A DNA stretch of 64,000 bases, from contig NZ_JAMLJL010000010.1 in the NCBI RefSeq assembly GCF_023634845.1, positions 1 to 64,000 of the forward strand. The letters run 5' to 3'. The stretch is from Flavobacterium amniphilum. Its GTDB lineage: Bacteria > Bacteroidota > Bacteroidia > Flavobacteriales > Flavobacteriaceae. A program made the translations under genes and the position numbers. The notes under the pieces were generated by a model. It saw only the letters and a program-made list of their open reading frames with translations. It was not told the DNA's origin and did not search any database. Below are positions 50,058-58,603 of the stretch, piece by piece (positions within the stretch are counted from its first letter, which is position 1; each line of letters opens with the position of its first letter).

Positions 50058-51638
50058 TTAAAGATACTTGTATGCGATTGTTGTTAAGAAATCGTCTAAT
50101 TCAGGTTTAAGTGACATTTCTGTAAATAAATCAGTTGCTAATTCAAATCGGCCTTTAGCGTATCTTTCTTCGCCTACATCTTCCCTGATTTTTATCAATT
50201 CGATTTCAGTTAATTCTTTTAGAAGGTAAGGAGTGAATGTTTTCCCGTTTTCCAAAGTGATATTGTTTTTCAGCCAAAGCCAAACCTGTGCTCTTGAAAT
50301 TTCTGCAGTTGCAGCATCTTCCATTAAATGGTACAAAGCAGCAGCTCCAGTACCCATCAACCAGGATTCGATGTATAAAATCCCGATATTGATGTTTTTT
50401 TGTATGCCTTTCAAAGTGATGCTTCCTTGGGGGATTTCTAGTAATTGGTCTTCTGTAATGCTTAATTCATTCCGTCTGATATGCATCTGGTTTTTCGTTA
50501 ACATATTGTCATTGAAAACTTTCATGGCCACCGGAACCAATGCGGGATGTGCTACCCAAGTACCGTCGTGCCCGTTTTTAACTTCGCGTTCTTTGTCGGT
50601 AATGACTTTATTGAATGCAATCTCATTGGCTTCATCGTTATTTTTGATTGGAATTTGAGCTGCCATTCCTCCAATTGCCAATACGTTGCGTTTGTGACAA
50701 ATTTGGATGACTCTCAATGAATAAGCGCTCATGAACGGACTTGTCATAGTGATTTGATCTCTGTCCGGAACAATGAAATTTTTATGGTTTTTCAGTTTTT
50801 TGATGTAAGAGAATATGTAATCCCAACGACCACAATTCAGACCTGCAATATGTTCTTTCAGTTCGTAAATGATTTCGTCCAACTGGAAACTGGCCGTTAT
50901 AGTTTCGATTAAAACAGTTGCTTTGATTGTTCCTTGTTTGATGTCTAAATAATCCTGACTGAAGATGAAAACTTCATTCCACCAACGGGCTTCTTCATAA
51001 TGTTCCAATTTCGGTAAATAGAAGTATGGGCCTAACCCATTTTTGATTTGTGTATTTGCATTGTGAAAGAAAAACAAACCAAAATCAACTAAAGAAGCTG
51101 ATGCTAATTCACCTTCAAAAGAAATATTTTTTTCTTCTAAATGTAAACCACGCGGACGGACCAACAACACCGAATGTTTTTCGTTTAAAGTGTATTTTTT
51201 GCCATTTTGCTCTAAATCAATGCTTTTTTTGACGGCATCTCTTAAATTTTGCTGTCCTTCCATTAGGTTGCTCCAGGTTGGTGAGCAACTGTCTTCAAAA
51301 TCGGCCATAAATGTTTTTGCGCCGGAATTTAAAGCATTGATGACCATTTTGCGGTCAACCGGACCGGTAATTTCAACCCTTCTGTCTAATAAAGGTTCCG
51401 GAATTCGGGCAGCTGTCCAGGCTGTGTTTCGGATGGTTTTGGTTTCCAAAGGAAAAACCGGGTTTTCTCCCGAATCGAAAATCTTTTGTTGGATATCTCT
51501 TTTGTCCAAAAGTGAAATGCGGGTTTGGTTGAATTTTTTATGTAAAGCTTCAAGAAAAAGTAAGGCTTCATCCGTCAGGATGTCTTTATAGGTAGCTTGG
51601 TTTTTAACCTCATAGGTTTTATTGATTGCTAATTCCAT
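50058..51638 (-). CDS. aceB: Malate synthase A
   Basis: Condenses glyoxylate with acetyl-CoA to malate. It has 526 residues, the size of the A isoform. Signatures include [71 protein letters not shown] (catalytic Arg/Glu region) and [11 protein letters not shown]. It is first in the operon. The upstream region carries a consensus promoter and palindromic candidate operators shared with the divergent regulator gene. Confidence 0.97.
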   Translation of the reverse strand: MELAINKTYEVKNQATYKDILTDEALLFLEALHKKFNQTRISLLDKRDIQQKIFDSGENPVFPLETKTIRNTAWTAARIPEPLLDRRVEITGPVDRKMVINALNSGAKTFMADFEDSCSPTWSNLMEGQQNLRDAVKKSIDLEQNGKKYTLNEKHSVLLVRPRGLHLEEKNISFEGELASASLVDFGLFFFHNANTQIKNGLGPYFYLPKLEHYEEARWWNEVFIFSQDYLDIKQGTIKATVLIETITASFQLDEIIYELKEHIAGLNCGRWDYIFSYIKKLKNHKNFIVPDRDQITMTSPFMSAYSLRVIQICHKRNVLAIGGMAAQIPIKNNDEANEIAFNKVITDKEREVKNGHDGTWVAHPALVPVAMKVFNDNMLTKNQMHIRRNELSITEDQLLEIPQGSITLKGIQKNINIGILYIESWLMGTGAAALYHLMEDAATAEISRAQVWLWLKNNITLENGKTFTPYLLKELTEIELIKIREDVGEERYAKGRFELATDLFTEMSLKPELDDFLTTIAYKYL

Positions 51639-51661
51639 TTTTGTGTTGATTTAGTTTTTAT

Positions 51662-51709
51662 GCGAACAAACTTATAAAATTAAAATTTACAAAACAAGCG
51701 AACGTTCGC
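51662..51709. promoter_or_regulatory. Candidate operators for the ScfR/RamB-like regulator
   Basis: A perfect 12-bp palindrome GCGAACGTTCGC at 51698-51709 and a half site GCGAAC at 51662-51667 flank the aceB promoter. One abuts the -33 and the other touches the -7 element. The G+C-rich word stands out in AT-rich DNA. Binding by the divergently encoded regulator is an inference. Confidence 0.65.
51667..51697 (-). promoter_or_regulatory. aceBA promoter
   Basis: Minus strand: TTG (51695-51697), 20-bp spacer, TAAGTTTG (51667-51674). Matches the Bacteroidetes consensus, about 29 bp from the aceB start. Confidence 0.7.
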
Positions 51710-51723
51710 AAAATATTTTAAAA

Positions 51724-51753
51724 TTGCAAAATTCATTAAAAGTCATATCTTTG
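51724..51753 (+). promoter_or_regulatory. Promoter of the ScfR/RamB-like regulator gene
   Basis: TTG (51724-51726), 19-bp spacer, TATCTTTG (51746-51753), 28 bp before the start codon. It is divergent from the aceB promoter. Confidence 0.7.
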
Positions 51754-51781
51754 TTTTGAAGTAATAAATCCAGTATTTGTA

Positions 51782-53260
51782 ATGATTGAAGAAGAATATA
51801 TACGTCTGATTTTCGGATTGAAAATGAAACAGATGCGGACAGAAAAGAATCTGTCTTTATTCGGTTTGGCCAAAATAACCGGTTTATCTAAATCGTATCT
51901 GAATGAAATTGAGAAAGGGAAGAAGTATCCGAAGCGCGATAAAATATTATTGCTGGCCGAAGCATTGGAATCGAATTACGATCATTTGGTTTCCTTAAAG
52001 CTGGATAAAAACCTGGCGCCAATCGGTGAAATCCTGCAATCAAACATATTAAAGGAGATTCCTTTGGAATTATTCGGAATAAAAGAAAGTGACTTAATTG
52101 ATATCATTGCCGAAGCTCCGGTAAAGGTTAATGCCTTCATCAGCACGCTTTTTGAAATCGCCAAACATTACAATTTAACTCGGGAAAGTTTCTTTTTGGC
52201 GGCTTTACGTTCTTATCAGGAAGCAAACAATAATTATTTTGATGAAATAGAAAGCCAGGTAGAGAAGTTTGCTAAAGCATATTCAATTGATTTGAACCAG
52301 AAATTATCCATACAGGAATTAGAAGAGATTTTGATCGAAGAGTATGGCTATACGATTAATAACGAGGAATTGTCACAACATAAGGAATTGATTAATCTCC
52401 GTTCGGTTTTTGTACCTACTTCCAAAACGCTTCTGGTTTCTTCCGAAACAGATGAATCACAACGGATGTTTATCTATGCCAAAGAAATTGCCTACAACTA
52501 TCTGAATATTACCGATAGATTATACACGTTTTCATGGATTAAATTCGAACGTTTCGATCAGGTGCTGAATAATTTTCTGGCGTCTTATTTTGCAGGCGCT
52601 TTACTGATTCCGAGGAAACCATTGGTTAAAAAACTAAAAACATTTTTTGAAAAGAAAACCTTTGATGCAAATGAATTTCAAAGTTTAATCGCAGAATATA
52701 CAGATTCACCCGAAACTTTTTACCAGCGCTTAACAAATATCCTTCCGAAGGATTTTAACCTTAAAAACTTATTCTTTTTACGTTTCAGTTATAAACCCGA
52801 GCGTAATGATATTAAGCTGACGAAAGAATTGCACATCACTAATTTACTGGAGCCGCATGCTAATGAAAGTTACGAGCATTACTGTAGAAGATGGATTTCG
52901 TTAAAAACCATAAAGGAAATCCCGCATATCGATGAAGAACATTTATTTGATACCCAGATTTCTTCGTATACACACAGCGGTGTGGAATATTTTACGATGT
53001 CTTCGGCTACAAAAGATCCTTTTAGAAATGGCTATTACAGAAGTATTGGTTTTGGAATCATGATTACACCCAATTCTTCTTCGAAAATAGCTTTTTTAAA
53101 CGATGAAAATATAAAAAGAAGGGAAGTAGGAGTAACGTGTGAATCATGCAGAATTGCTGATTGTGCCGAAAGAGTGGCACCACCCAAAACAGTTGAGAAA
53201 AAAGTCAGATTCTCCCAAACCGATGAAGTGGTTCAGGGAATATTTGAAAAATATAAATAA
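51782..53260 (+). CDS. XRE-family regulator of the ScfR/RamB type, divergent from aceBA
   Basis: A 492-residue transcription factor. An N-terminal helix-turn-helix (about residues 8-62, KMKQMRTEKNLSLFGLAKIT, SYLNEIEKGKKYPKRDKI) precedes a long sensor region. The C-terminus holds a Cys cluster CESCRIADCAERVAPP typical of short-chain fatty acyl regulators (ScfR family), to which corynebacterial RamB, a controller of acetate and glyoxylate genes, also belongs. The central IrrE/DUF-like region (about 150-260) contains YAKEIAYNYL but no clear HExxH. Location next to aceB, with palindromes between, makes it the probable repressor or activator of the shunt, sensing an acyl-CoA or related metabolite. 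Confidence 0.85.
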   Translation: MIEEEYIRLIFGLKMKQMRTEKNLSLFGLAKITGLSKSYLNEIEKGKKYPKRDKILLLAEALESNYDHLVSLKLDKNLAPIGEILQSNILKEIPLELFGIKESDLIDIIAEAPVKVNAFISTLFEIAKHYNLTRESFFLAALRSYQEANNNYFDEIESQVEKFAKAYSIDLNQKLSIQELEEILIEEYGYTINNEELSQHKELINLRSVFVPTSKTLLVSSETDESQRMFIYAKEIAYNYLNITDRLYTFSWIKFERFDQVLNNFLASYFAGALLIPRKPLVKKLKTFFEKKTFDANEFQSLIAEYTDSPETFYQRLTNILPKDFNLKNLFFLRFSYKPERNDIKLTKELHITNLLEPHANESYEHYCRRWISLKTIKEIPHIDEEHLFDTQISSYTHSGVEYFTMSSATKDPFRNGYYRSIGFGIMITPNSSSKIAFLNDENIKRREVGVTCESCRIADCAERVAPPKTVEKKVRFSQTDEVVQGIFEKYK

Positions 53261-53261
53261 T

Positions 53262-53291
53262 AAAAAAGCCGCTCAAATGAACGGCTTTTTT
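53262..53291. terminator. Bidirectional terminator between regulator and ndk
   Basis: Arms AAAAAAGCCG (53262-53271) and CGGCTTTTTT (53282-53291), loop of 10 nt, T runs on both strands. Confidence 0.9.
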
Positions 53292-53308
53292 TATAATTGT
53301 ATGTTGGA

Positions 53309-53728
53309 TTAGAACATTTCTCTTCCTGCAAAGTGGAAAGCACCTTCGATAGCTGCATTCTCATCAGAGTCAGAACCGTGAACCGCATTTTCTCCAATTG
53401 AAGTAGCGTATTTTTTACGGATTGTACCTTCAGCTGCATCAGCAGGATTAGTAGCACCGATTAAAGTACGGAAATCTTCAACAGCGTTATCTTTTTCCAA
53501 GATAGCAGCTACGATTGGACCTCTTGTCATGAATTCTACTAATTCACCGAAGAATGGTCTTTCAGAGTGAACTGCGTAAAATTGCTGAGCATCAGCCACA
53601 GTTAATTGCGTTAATTTTAAAGAAACGATTCTGAAACCACCTTCAGTAATCATGTTTAAAATTCCACCGATGTTTCCTTTTTCAACCGCATCCGGTTTGA
53701 TCATAGTAAAAGTTCTATTACTTGCCAT
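53309..53728 (-). CDS. ndk: Nucleoside-diphosphate kinase
   Basis: Transfers the gamma-phosphate of ATP to NDPs through a phosphohistidine. It has 139 residues, normal length. The catalytic His117 is in [22 protein letters not shown] is the N-terminal signature. A minus-strand -7 element TACTTTTG lies at 53752-53759, 23 bp before the start codon. Monocistronic. Confidence 0.98.
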   Translation of the reverse strand: MASNRTFTMIKPDAVEKGNIGGILNMITEGGFRIVSLKLTQLTVADAQQFYAVHSERPFFGELVEFMTRGPIVAAILEKDNAVEDFRTLIGATNPADAAEGTIRKKYATSIGENAVHGSDSDENAAIEGAFHFAGREMF

Positions 53729-53800
53729 TTTTTCCTTTTTTAATTTGCGTGCAAAAGTATAACTTTTTAATCAATCTGAAAGAAAAGTTTTAATGATATT

Positions 53801-54622
53801 TTAGTTAATTGTTCTGGCTAATCGAAATCCGTAAAACTCGTTTGTTTTGTTTGGATCGGTACTGATTCTGTTTGCTGTTCTCAGGTAATTTTCCTGACTG
53901 TCCCATGAACCGCCACGCACTGCTTTTTTCTCACCACGGATCGGTCCTCTCGGATTATTCCCGTCTTCGGTTTTATAGTAATCTTTATTATACCAGTCCC
54001 AGCACCATTCCCATACGTTTCCGCTCATGTCATGAATACCTAATTCATTTGGTAATTTTGTTCCTACTGCATGTGGTTTTTTCTCACTGTTCTTAATCCA
54101 CCAGGCAATGTCATTTGAATTATTGGAACCGGCAAATACGCTTCCTTTAGATTTATTTCCGCCTTTGGCTGCAAATTCCCATTCTGCTTCCGTCGGTAAA
54201 CGGTAACCATCAACTGTGAAATCACATTTTACATTTGGACCAACCATAGTATAGGCAGGTTTAAGTCCTTCAATTTTACTTAACCAATTGCAGTATTCAA
54301 TAGCTTCAAACCAGGTAATGTCTGTAACCGGATTGTTGTCGTTCCATCCCCATGTTGGGGCAACAGGCATTTTTTTCTTATTTTTTTTACAATAATCCTT
54401 CCATTCCCAAACGGTAACCTCCAGTTTGTTGATTTCAAAGGCATTTAGTTTAACTTCGTGTTGTTTTTGTTCGTCGTTTTCAGCAATCCGGTTATCATCT
54501 TTTGAGCCCATCATAAATGTTCCCCCGCTAACTTTCACCATCTCAAGTACAGGATTCCCCAATCTGTAAAATGAAAGTAGTGTAAATGATACAGCACCGA
54601 TGATTAGTAGTTTTTTTAACAT
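53801..54622 (-). CDS. SUMF1/FGE-fold protein lacking catalytic cysteines
   Basis: A 273-residue exported protein with an N-terminal signal or anchor (about 1-22). The formylglycine-generating-enzyme fold is clear: GGTFMMGSKDD, NKLEVTVWEWKDYC, PVTDITWFEAIEYCNWLSK, YRLPTEAEWEFAAKGG, MSGNVWEWCWDWY and VRGGSWDSQENYLRTANRI, FYGFRLAR. The catalytic Cys pair of true FGE, expected after the RGGSW motif, is replaced by Asp/Gln/Glu, so the protein is likely structural or ligand-binding. This resembles GldJ/GldK of the gliding/type IX secretion machinery, though it is shorter and not next to gld genes. Confidence 0.87.
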   Translation of the reverse strand: MLKKLLIIGAVSFTLLSFYRLGNPVLEMVKVSGGTFMMGSKDDNRIAENDEQKQHEVKLNAFEINKLEVTVWEWKDYCKKNKKKMPVAPTWGWNDNNPVTDITWFEAIEYCNWLSKIEGLKPAYTMVGPNVKCDFTVDGYRLPTEAEWEFAAKGGNKSKGSVFAGSNNSNDIAWWIKNSEKKPHAVGTKLPNELGIHDMSGNVWEWCWDWYNKDYYKTEDGNNPRGPIRGEKKAVRGGSWDSQENYLRTANRISTDPNKTNEFYGFRLARTIN

Positions 54623-54825
54623 AAGTTTGTTTGTTTGTTATAAAAATGATGTTTTAAATCGGGCGCAAAAGTATGTTTAAAAATGAGTTATGTTAAATTT
54701 TGATAATTAAAATCGATAAAAGGTGAAAAATATCCGTTAATATGATATGATTATTGAAAAATCATCAATTGTAAGTTAAGATTTACAGATTGGAATTCTA
54801 AAATCTGTACTTGAATTTGATAAAA

Positions 54826-56535
54826 TCAAAAGTATTGTTTTTTTTCAATCACAAAGTTTTCCAAAACTAAAACATCAAGTGATGTTTCTTCAAAAAGGGC
54901 TATTGCATGTTCCGGTGTTTCCACCATTGGCATGCCACGTCTGTTTAAGCTGGTGTTTAGAAGTACTGCTATTCCTGATTCTTTTTCAAAATATCCGAGA
55001 AGATTATAGAACCGTTCATTCCATTGTTTGTTAACAGTTTGTACTCTGGCTGAGCCATCCTCATGCGTTGTGTTTTGGAGTATGTCGCTATATTTTTTAC
55101 GGGTTTTATCTACTAAAATCATATAGGGACTGTTTCTTCCTTTTTCAAAATATTCGGATACTTTTTCTTCTCTTACAGCCGGGGCAAAAGGTCTGAAGTC
55201 TTCTCTGAATTTAATGTTACGGTTGATATGCTGTTTCATGCCTTTTATGCCGGGATGTGCTAAAATACTGCGTCTTCCCAATGCTCTTGGGCCAAATTCC
55301 GATTCAGCATGAAACCAAGCCATTGTCTTTCCTGAATTAATAGCTGAAGCACAATGTTTTAATAATTCATCTTCCAGTTGAAAATGACTTATTTTGAAAT
55401 TATCATAATGCGCTGCCTGAATTGCTTTTTCAATGTCTTTTTCAATATATTTTTTTCCAAAACAAGTTGACTCGTTGTGTTGAAATTTAGGCATTTTTAA
55501 ATGATGGAGCCAGCCATAAAAAGCACATCCCAATGCTAATCCGTTATCAGCGGCTGCAGGTTCCCAATAGATGTTTTGCGCTAATTGGGCATCTTGCAGT
55601 TTGGCATTGGCGACTGCGTTTAAAGCCACACCACCCGAATAACAAAGATTCGGATGGGAAAAAAGAGAATAGCGGCTTGTTATGCATTTTAAAATAGCGC
55701 TTTCAACTTGTTCCTGAGCCCATTTTGCAACATCTGCATAATAGGAAAAATGTTCCTTGAAATAGTCATATCCTTTTGAAGGATTTTTTAAAAATGCTTT
55801 CCAGTCTTGACTAACATATAAATTTTGATTTTCAAAGTAAAAAGCCTCCATGTTAAATACTCCGGTTTTTCCATATGGAGCCAATCCCATGAGCTTACCT
55901 ACATCGTCCATGTTTCCAAAAACATAATGACTGACAGCAGCATAAAAACCGCCAATCGAATGACAGGTTGTAGGAAGTGATAACATGTCTTTTTGGGATT
56001 CGGCCATCGGACTGAAGTCTTTATAAATGGTTTTTAATCCTTGTCCGTCATAATAATAGAAACTGTCTTTCTCACAAAGCATTTCATTAGTAGCCAAAAA
56101 ATGCTCCGGGATATTGCATTTTTCCTCGGGATTTAATGCTAAATACTGCTCGAGCGGACTTCCGCATCCGTCAATGACCATAACGGCACATTCGTCAAAA
56201 GGGGAAGTGCCAATTGCACTGTAAGCATGCGCAAGGTGATGGGAAATAGTAATGATTTCAGGATTAGGCCGTTCTGCAAAAATCCGTTTGCCTTTAAAAC
56301 GGTCCCGGGAAGGAATAGTGAAGTTTTCACATTGTACCACTAAACTAATATCGTCAATGGTAATATTTTCGGCATCCAGACAATATTGAATGGCTACTGT
56401 GTCGTTGCCTCCATCATGTTTTATACGTGTAATGCGTTCTTTTTCAATGGCTACGCAAATTTTTCCGTCTTTTAGTAATACTGCTGAACCGTTGTGGGAT
56501 AATCCTGTCCCCAGTATGTAAATTGGCTTATTCAT
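54826..56535 (-). CDS. Carbamoyltransferase, NodU/CmcH family
   Basis: A 569-residue enzyme that transfers a carbamoyl group from carbamoyl phosphate via a carbamoyl-adenylate. The N-terminal Kae1/ASKHA-like domain (about 1-360) has GLSHNGSAVLLKDGKI, the metal-binding HHLAHAYSAIGTSPFDECAVMVIDGCG and YSGGVALNAVANAKL. The C-terminal domain (about 385-569) begins AWFHAESEFGPRALGRRSIL, the carbamoyl-phosphate-binding region. Relatives decorate Nod factors, antibiotics and sugars. No biosynthetic cluster is adjacent, so the acceptor is unknown. Confidence 0.92.
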   Translation of the reverse strand: MNKPIYILGTGLSHNGSAVLLKDGKICVAIEKERITRIKHDGGNDTVAIQYCLDAENITIDDISLVVQCENFTIPSRDRFKGKRIFAERPNPEIITISHHLAHAYSAIGTSPFDECAVMVIDGCGSPLEQYLALNPEEKCNIPEHFLATNEMLCEKDSFYYYDGQGLKTIYKDFSPMAESQKDMLSLPTTCHSIGGFYAAVSHYVFGNMDDVGKLMGLAPYGKTGVFNMEAFYFENQNLYVSQDWKAFLKNPSKGYDYFKEHFSYYADVAKWAQEQVESAILKCITSRYSLFSHPNLCYSGGVALNAVANAKLQDAQLAQNIYWEPAAADNGLALGCAFYGWLHHLKMPKFQHNESTCFGKKYIEKDIEKAIQAAHYDNFKISHFQLEDELLKHCASAINSGKTMAWFHAESEFGPRALGRRSILAHPGIKGMKQHINRNIKFREDFRPFAPAVREEKVSEYFEKGRNSPYMILVDKTRKKYSDILQNTTHEDGSARVQTVNKQWNERFYNLLGYFEKESGIAVLLNTSLNRRGMPMVETPEHAIALFEETSLDVLVLENFVIEKKQYF

Positions 56536-56590
56536 TCTTCGATTTTGTTCAATCGAAAGTTATAAATAATCTTTTGATTTGATAATTGAA

Positions 56591-58180
56591 TTATAAAATC
56601 AATATGGAAAATTTTTGTTCTAACGGATTTAGTCCAGTCAGTAACTTTGAAATCAGTAATGCTCCACTTTCAATATAAAATTCAGAAAAATTTTGTTTGC
56701 GCTCCTGTAATCCCTGATTGGGGAATAATTCGTTTTGAATCAATGAAATACGCTCTAACTGATCGGATAATATTCTTTTTTCAGCCTTAAGTAATCTTTT
56801 TTCTAAGTTTTCCAATCCTTTGATTTGTTTGACTTGCTGCGCCTGAACTGCTCCGGTAAAGGAAGGGTCAGTTTTTTTGGCGATATCGTTTAATACTGTA
56901 AATTGTTGTCTCAAAAATGCTTTCTGCTCAGAAAAATCAATAGTAAGGTTTGATAATTCTTTTGTTTTGGTATTGATTAAATCCTGCTGTTTCGTGAATA
57001 AATCACCCCAGCTTAATTCCAGTTTATCAATTTTCTGTACTTGCTTTTCAGATGCAATCAATACGGAATTCCGTACCAACAAAATAGGGAAGGTGATATT
57101 GTTACTTTCAAAATTGGATCTTAATTGTAACCAATACGCAATTTCCCCGCCGCCGCCAATATAACATAAATTGGGAAGGATTACTTCCTGATATAACGGA
57201 CGTAAAATAACATTCGGACTGAATTTCTCCGGATGATTCTCCAGTTCAGTCAGTATTTCACTCTCGGAAAACTTAATTTGTGTATTGTTAACACTATATT
57301 CTCCTTTCTCAAATACAATGCGTTCACGGAGTTTGTCTTCTATGTAAAACAAATTGATTTCTCTCGGATTGACCTGAATGTCATAATTTTTCAGTTTTTC
57401 ATTAGTTTCGGAAACTTTTTGAAAAGAAAGTTGCTCTGTCAATTCTCTTTTTACAAAAGGAGCAAACAGTTTTTTTAAGTTAACATCATCTCCGTCAATA
57501 ATAACCAAACCTTCTTCTTTGAATAATTCATTGGCGATAAAACGGGTAGCGTCAGTTAAAGTTTCATGCTCCAAATACGCTTTTCTGAACAATTCTTTCA
57601 AATAAGCGGCATTGTCACCAATCCCCAATTCTTTCTCAAACTGGGTATATACTTCATCAAGTCCATCGGTAGTTAATCTTCCAACCGGGCCACTACTGGC
57701 TTTGTTCCATTTTATCTTGGTATTCCTGAAAGTGAAATGGTTGATTTCATCAAAATCATGATCTTCAGTTGCCATCCAATAAACCGGGACAAAATTATAA
57801 TCTGGGTGTTTGGCTTTTAACTGTCTGGACAAATTAATCGTGGAAACAATTTTATAGATAAAATATAACGGACCCGTAAATAAATTCAACTGGTGACCGG
57901 TGGTAATCGTGAATGTATTTGTTTCTTTTAAGAGCTCGATATTGTGTAATGAATCTTCAGATAAAACAATTTTTTTGTTCTGTTGCAAAAGGCTTTCAAC
58001 TAAAACAACTCTGTTTTCAACAGGGAAATTGCTCTTCTTCTCTTCAATTTGTGAAAGAAAATTCCCAATATCGGGGAATCGGTGGTATAACGACTGTAAC
58101 TCAGGTTTCCGGTCTAAATAATCAACAATAAGTTTTGAGAAATATCCTGAATTCTGGTAGTTAATACAGTCGGTTGGCAT
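56591..58180 (-). CDS. bshC: Bacillithiol biosynthesis cysteine-adding enzyme BshC
   Basis: Adds L-cysteine to glucosaminyl-malate in the last step of bacillithiol synthesis. It has 529 residues. The family core is GHQLNLFTGPLYFIYKIVSTINLSRQLK, PVYWMATEDHDFDEINHFTF (catalytic/nucleotide-binding region) and CYIGGGGEIAYWLQLRSNF, followed by a C-terminal coiled coil (about 385-480). Its presence implies that this organism uses bacillithiol as a low-molecular-weight thiol. It lies 55 bp upstream of the carbamoyltransferase gene on the same strand; a functional link is not evident. Confidence 0.94.
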   Translation of the reverse strand: MPTDCINYQNSGYFSKLIVDYLDRKPELQSLYHRFPDIGNFLSQIEEKKSNFPVENRVVLVESLLQQNKKIVLSEDSLHNIELLKETNTFTITTGHQLNLFTGPLYFIYKIVSTINLSRQLKAKHPDYNFVPVYWMATEDHDFDEINHFTFRNTKIKWNKASSGPVGRLTTDGLDEVYTQFEKELGIGDNAAYLKELFRKAYLEHETLTDATRFIANELFKEEGLVIIDGDDVNLKKLFAPFVKRELTEQLSFQKVSETNEKLKNYDIQVNPREINLFYIEDKLRERIVFEKGEYSVNNTQIKFSESEILTELENHPEKFSPNVILRPLYQEVILPNLCYIGGGGEIAYWLQLRSNFESNNITFPILLVRNSVLIASEKQVQKIDKLELSWGDLFTKQQDLINTKTKELSNLTIDFSEQKAFLRQQFTVLNDIAKKTDPSFTGAVQAQQVKQIKGLENLEKRLLKAEKRILSDQLERISLIQNELFPNQGLQERKQNFSEFYIESGALLISKLLTGLNPLEQKFSILIL

Positions 58181-58343
58181 GTTTTTTTATTTTTTGTAAA
58201 AGTACTAAATTGAGGTATTCAACGATTTTATTTTAACGTCTTATTATCATTTGGGGAAAAATATTTTGTAAGAAATTTGGAAATTTAAAAAAGTTTTCTA
58301 AAAATTTGTGCCGTAATAATTAACTCTTAAAAACGAAGAAAAA

Positions 58344-58424
58344 ATGTTTGTATTCAACTTAACATCTCAAAGCAATTCATCAGTACCTGGTGTCGCTTTT
58401 CTTCGTGGCTTATTTCAACCGTAG
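58344..58424 (+). CDS. Putative 26-residue leader peptide ahead of rtcB-prfH
   Basis: A short ORF, MFVFNLTSQSNSSVPGVAFL followed by RGLFQP and a UAG stop. It has a strongly A-rich upstream context (CGAAGAAAAA before ATG), the kind favoured for initiation in Bacteroidetes. It ends Pro-stop 21 nt before an intrinsic terminator. Pro before a stop codon slows release, as in the TnaC leader. It is too short for a fold, and whether the peptide or the act of translation matters is unknown. Alternative: a chance ORF. Confidence 0.5.
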   Translation: MFVFNLTSQSNSSVPGVAFLRGLFQP

Positions 58425-58445
58425 CGATTTAAATCAAAATATATG

Positions 58446-58480
58446 AAAAAGCCCGAAGACAATTAGTTTCGGGCTTTTTT
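58446..58480 (+). terminator. Intrinsic terminator upstream of rtcB
   Basis: Arms AAAAAGCCCGAA (58446-58457) and TTCGGGCTTTTT (58468-58479), then T. It lies between the leader ORF and rtcB and would stop most transcription before rtcB unless bypassed. Confidence 0.9.
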
Positions 58481-58603
58481 GTATATTCTAGATACTTCAC
58501 AATTACTTCCCGGAAAACCGACTGTTATTTATCCAAACGGATAAAATGATATGCCTGTTGCATTTGTCATCAGGCACGTATTGAAATTTTTAGCAACAAA
58601 ATC

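Larger units (their letters stand above)
58181..58603 (+). promoter_or_regulatory. Leader region of the rtcB-prfH operon with candidate attenuator
   Basis: This 423-bp gap holds a possible promoter near 58285-58315, where TTTG is followed about 19 bp later by TAAAAATTTG, a weak -7. It also holds a 26-codon leader ORF (58344-58424) and an intrinsic terminator (58446-58480). Two alternative pairings are visible: 58333-58342 with 58397-58406 (10 bp, perfect), and 58401-58414 with 58446-58458 (12 bp with one bulge and one mismatch). The second would break the terminator. A further short hairpin TGCCTG/CAGGCA lies about 30 bp before rtcB. The layout is that of a translation-coupled attenuator. Confidence 0.55.

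Noticed and set aside
54623..54825. A small gene between the SUMF1-fold and carbamoyltransferase genes
   Set aside because: No ORF with a plausible start and composition; only a minus-strand -7 element TACTTTTG (54666-54673) for the SUMF1-fold gene.
58483..58603. A riboswitch directly before rtcB
   Set aside because: Only a short TGCCTG/CAGGCA hairpin is visible and no known aptamer pattern was recognised.
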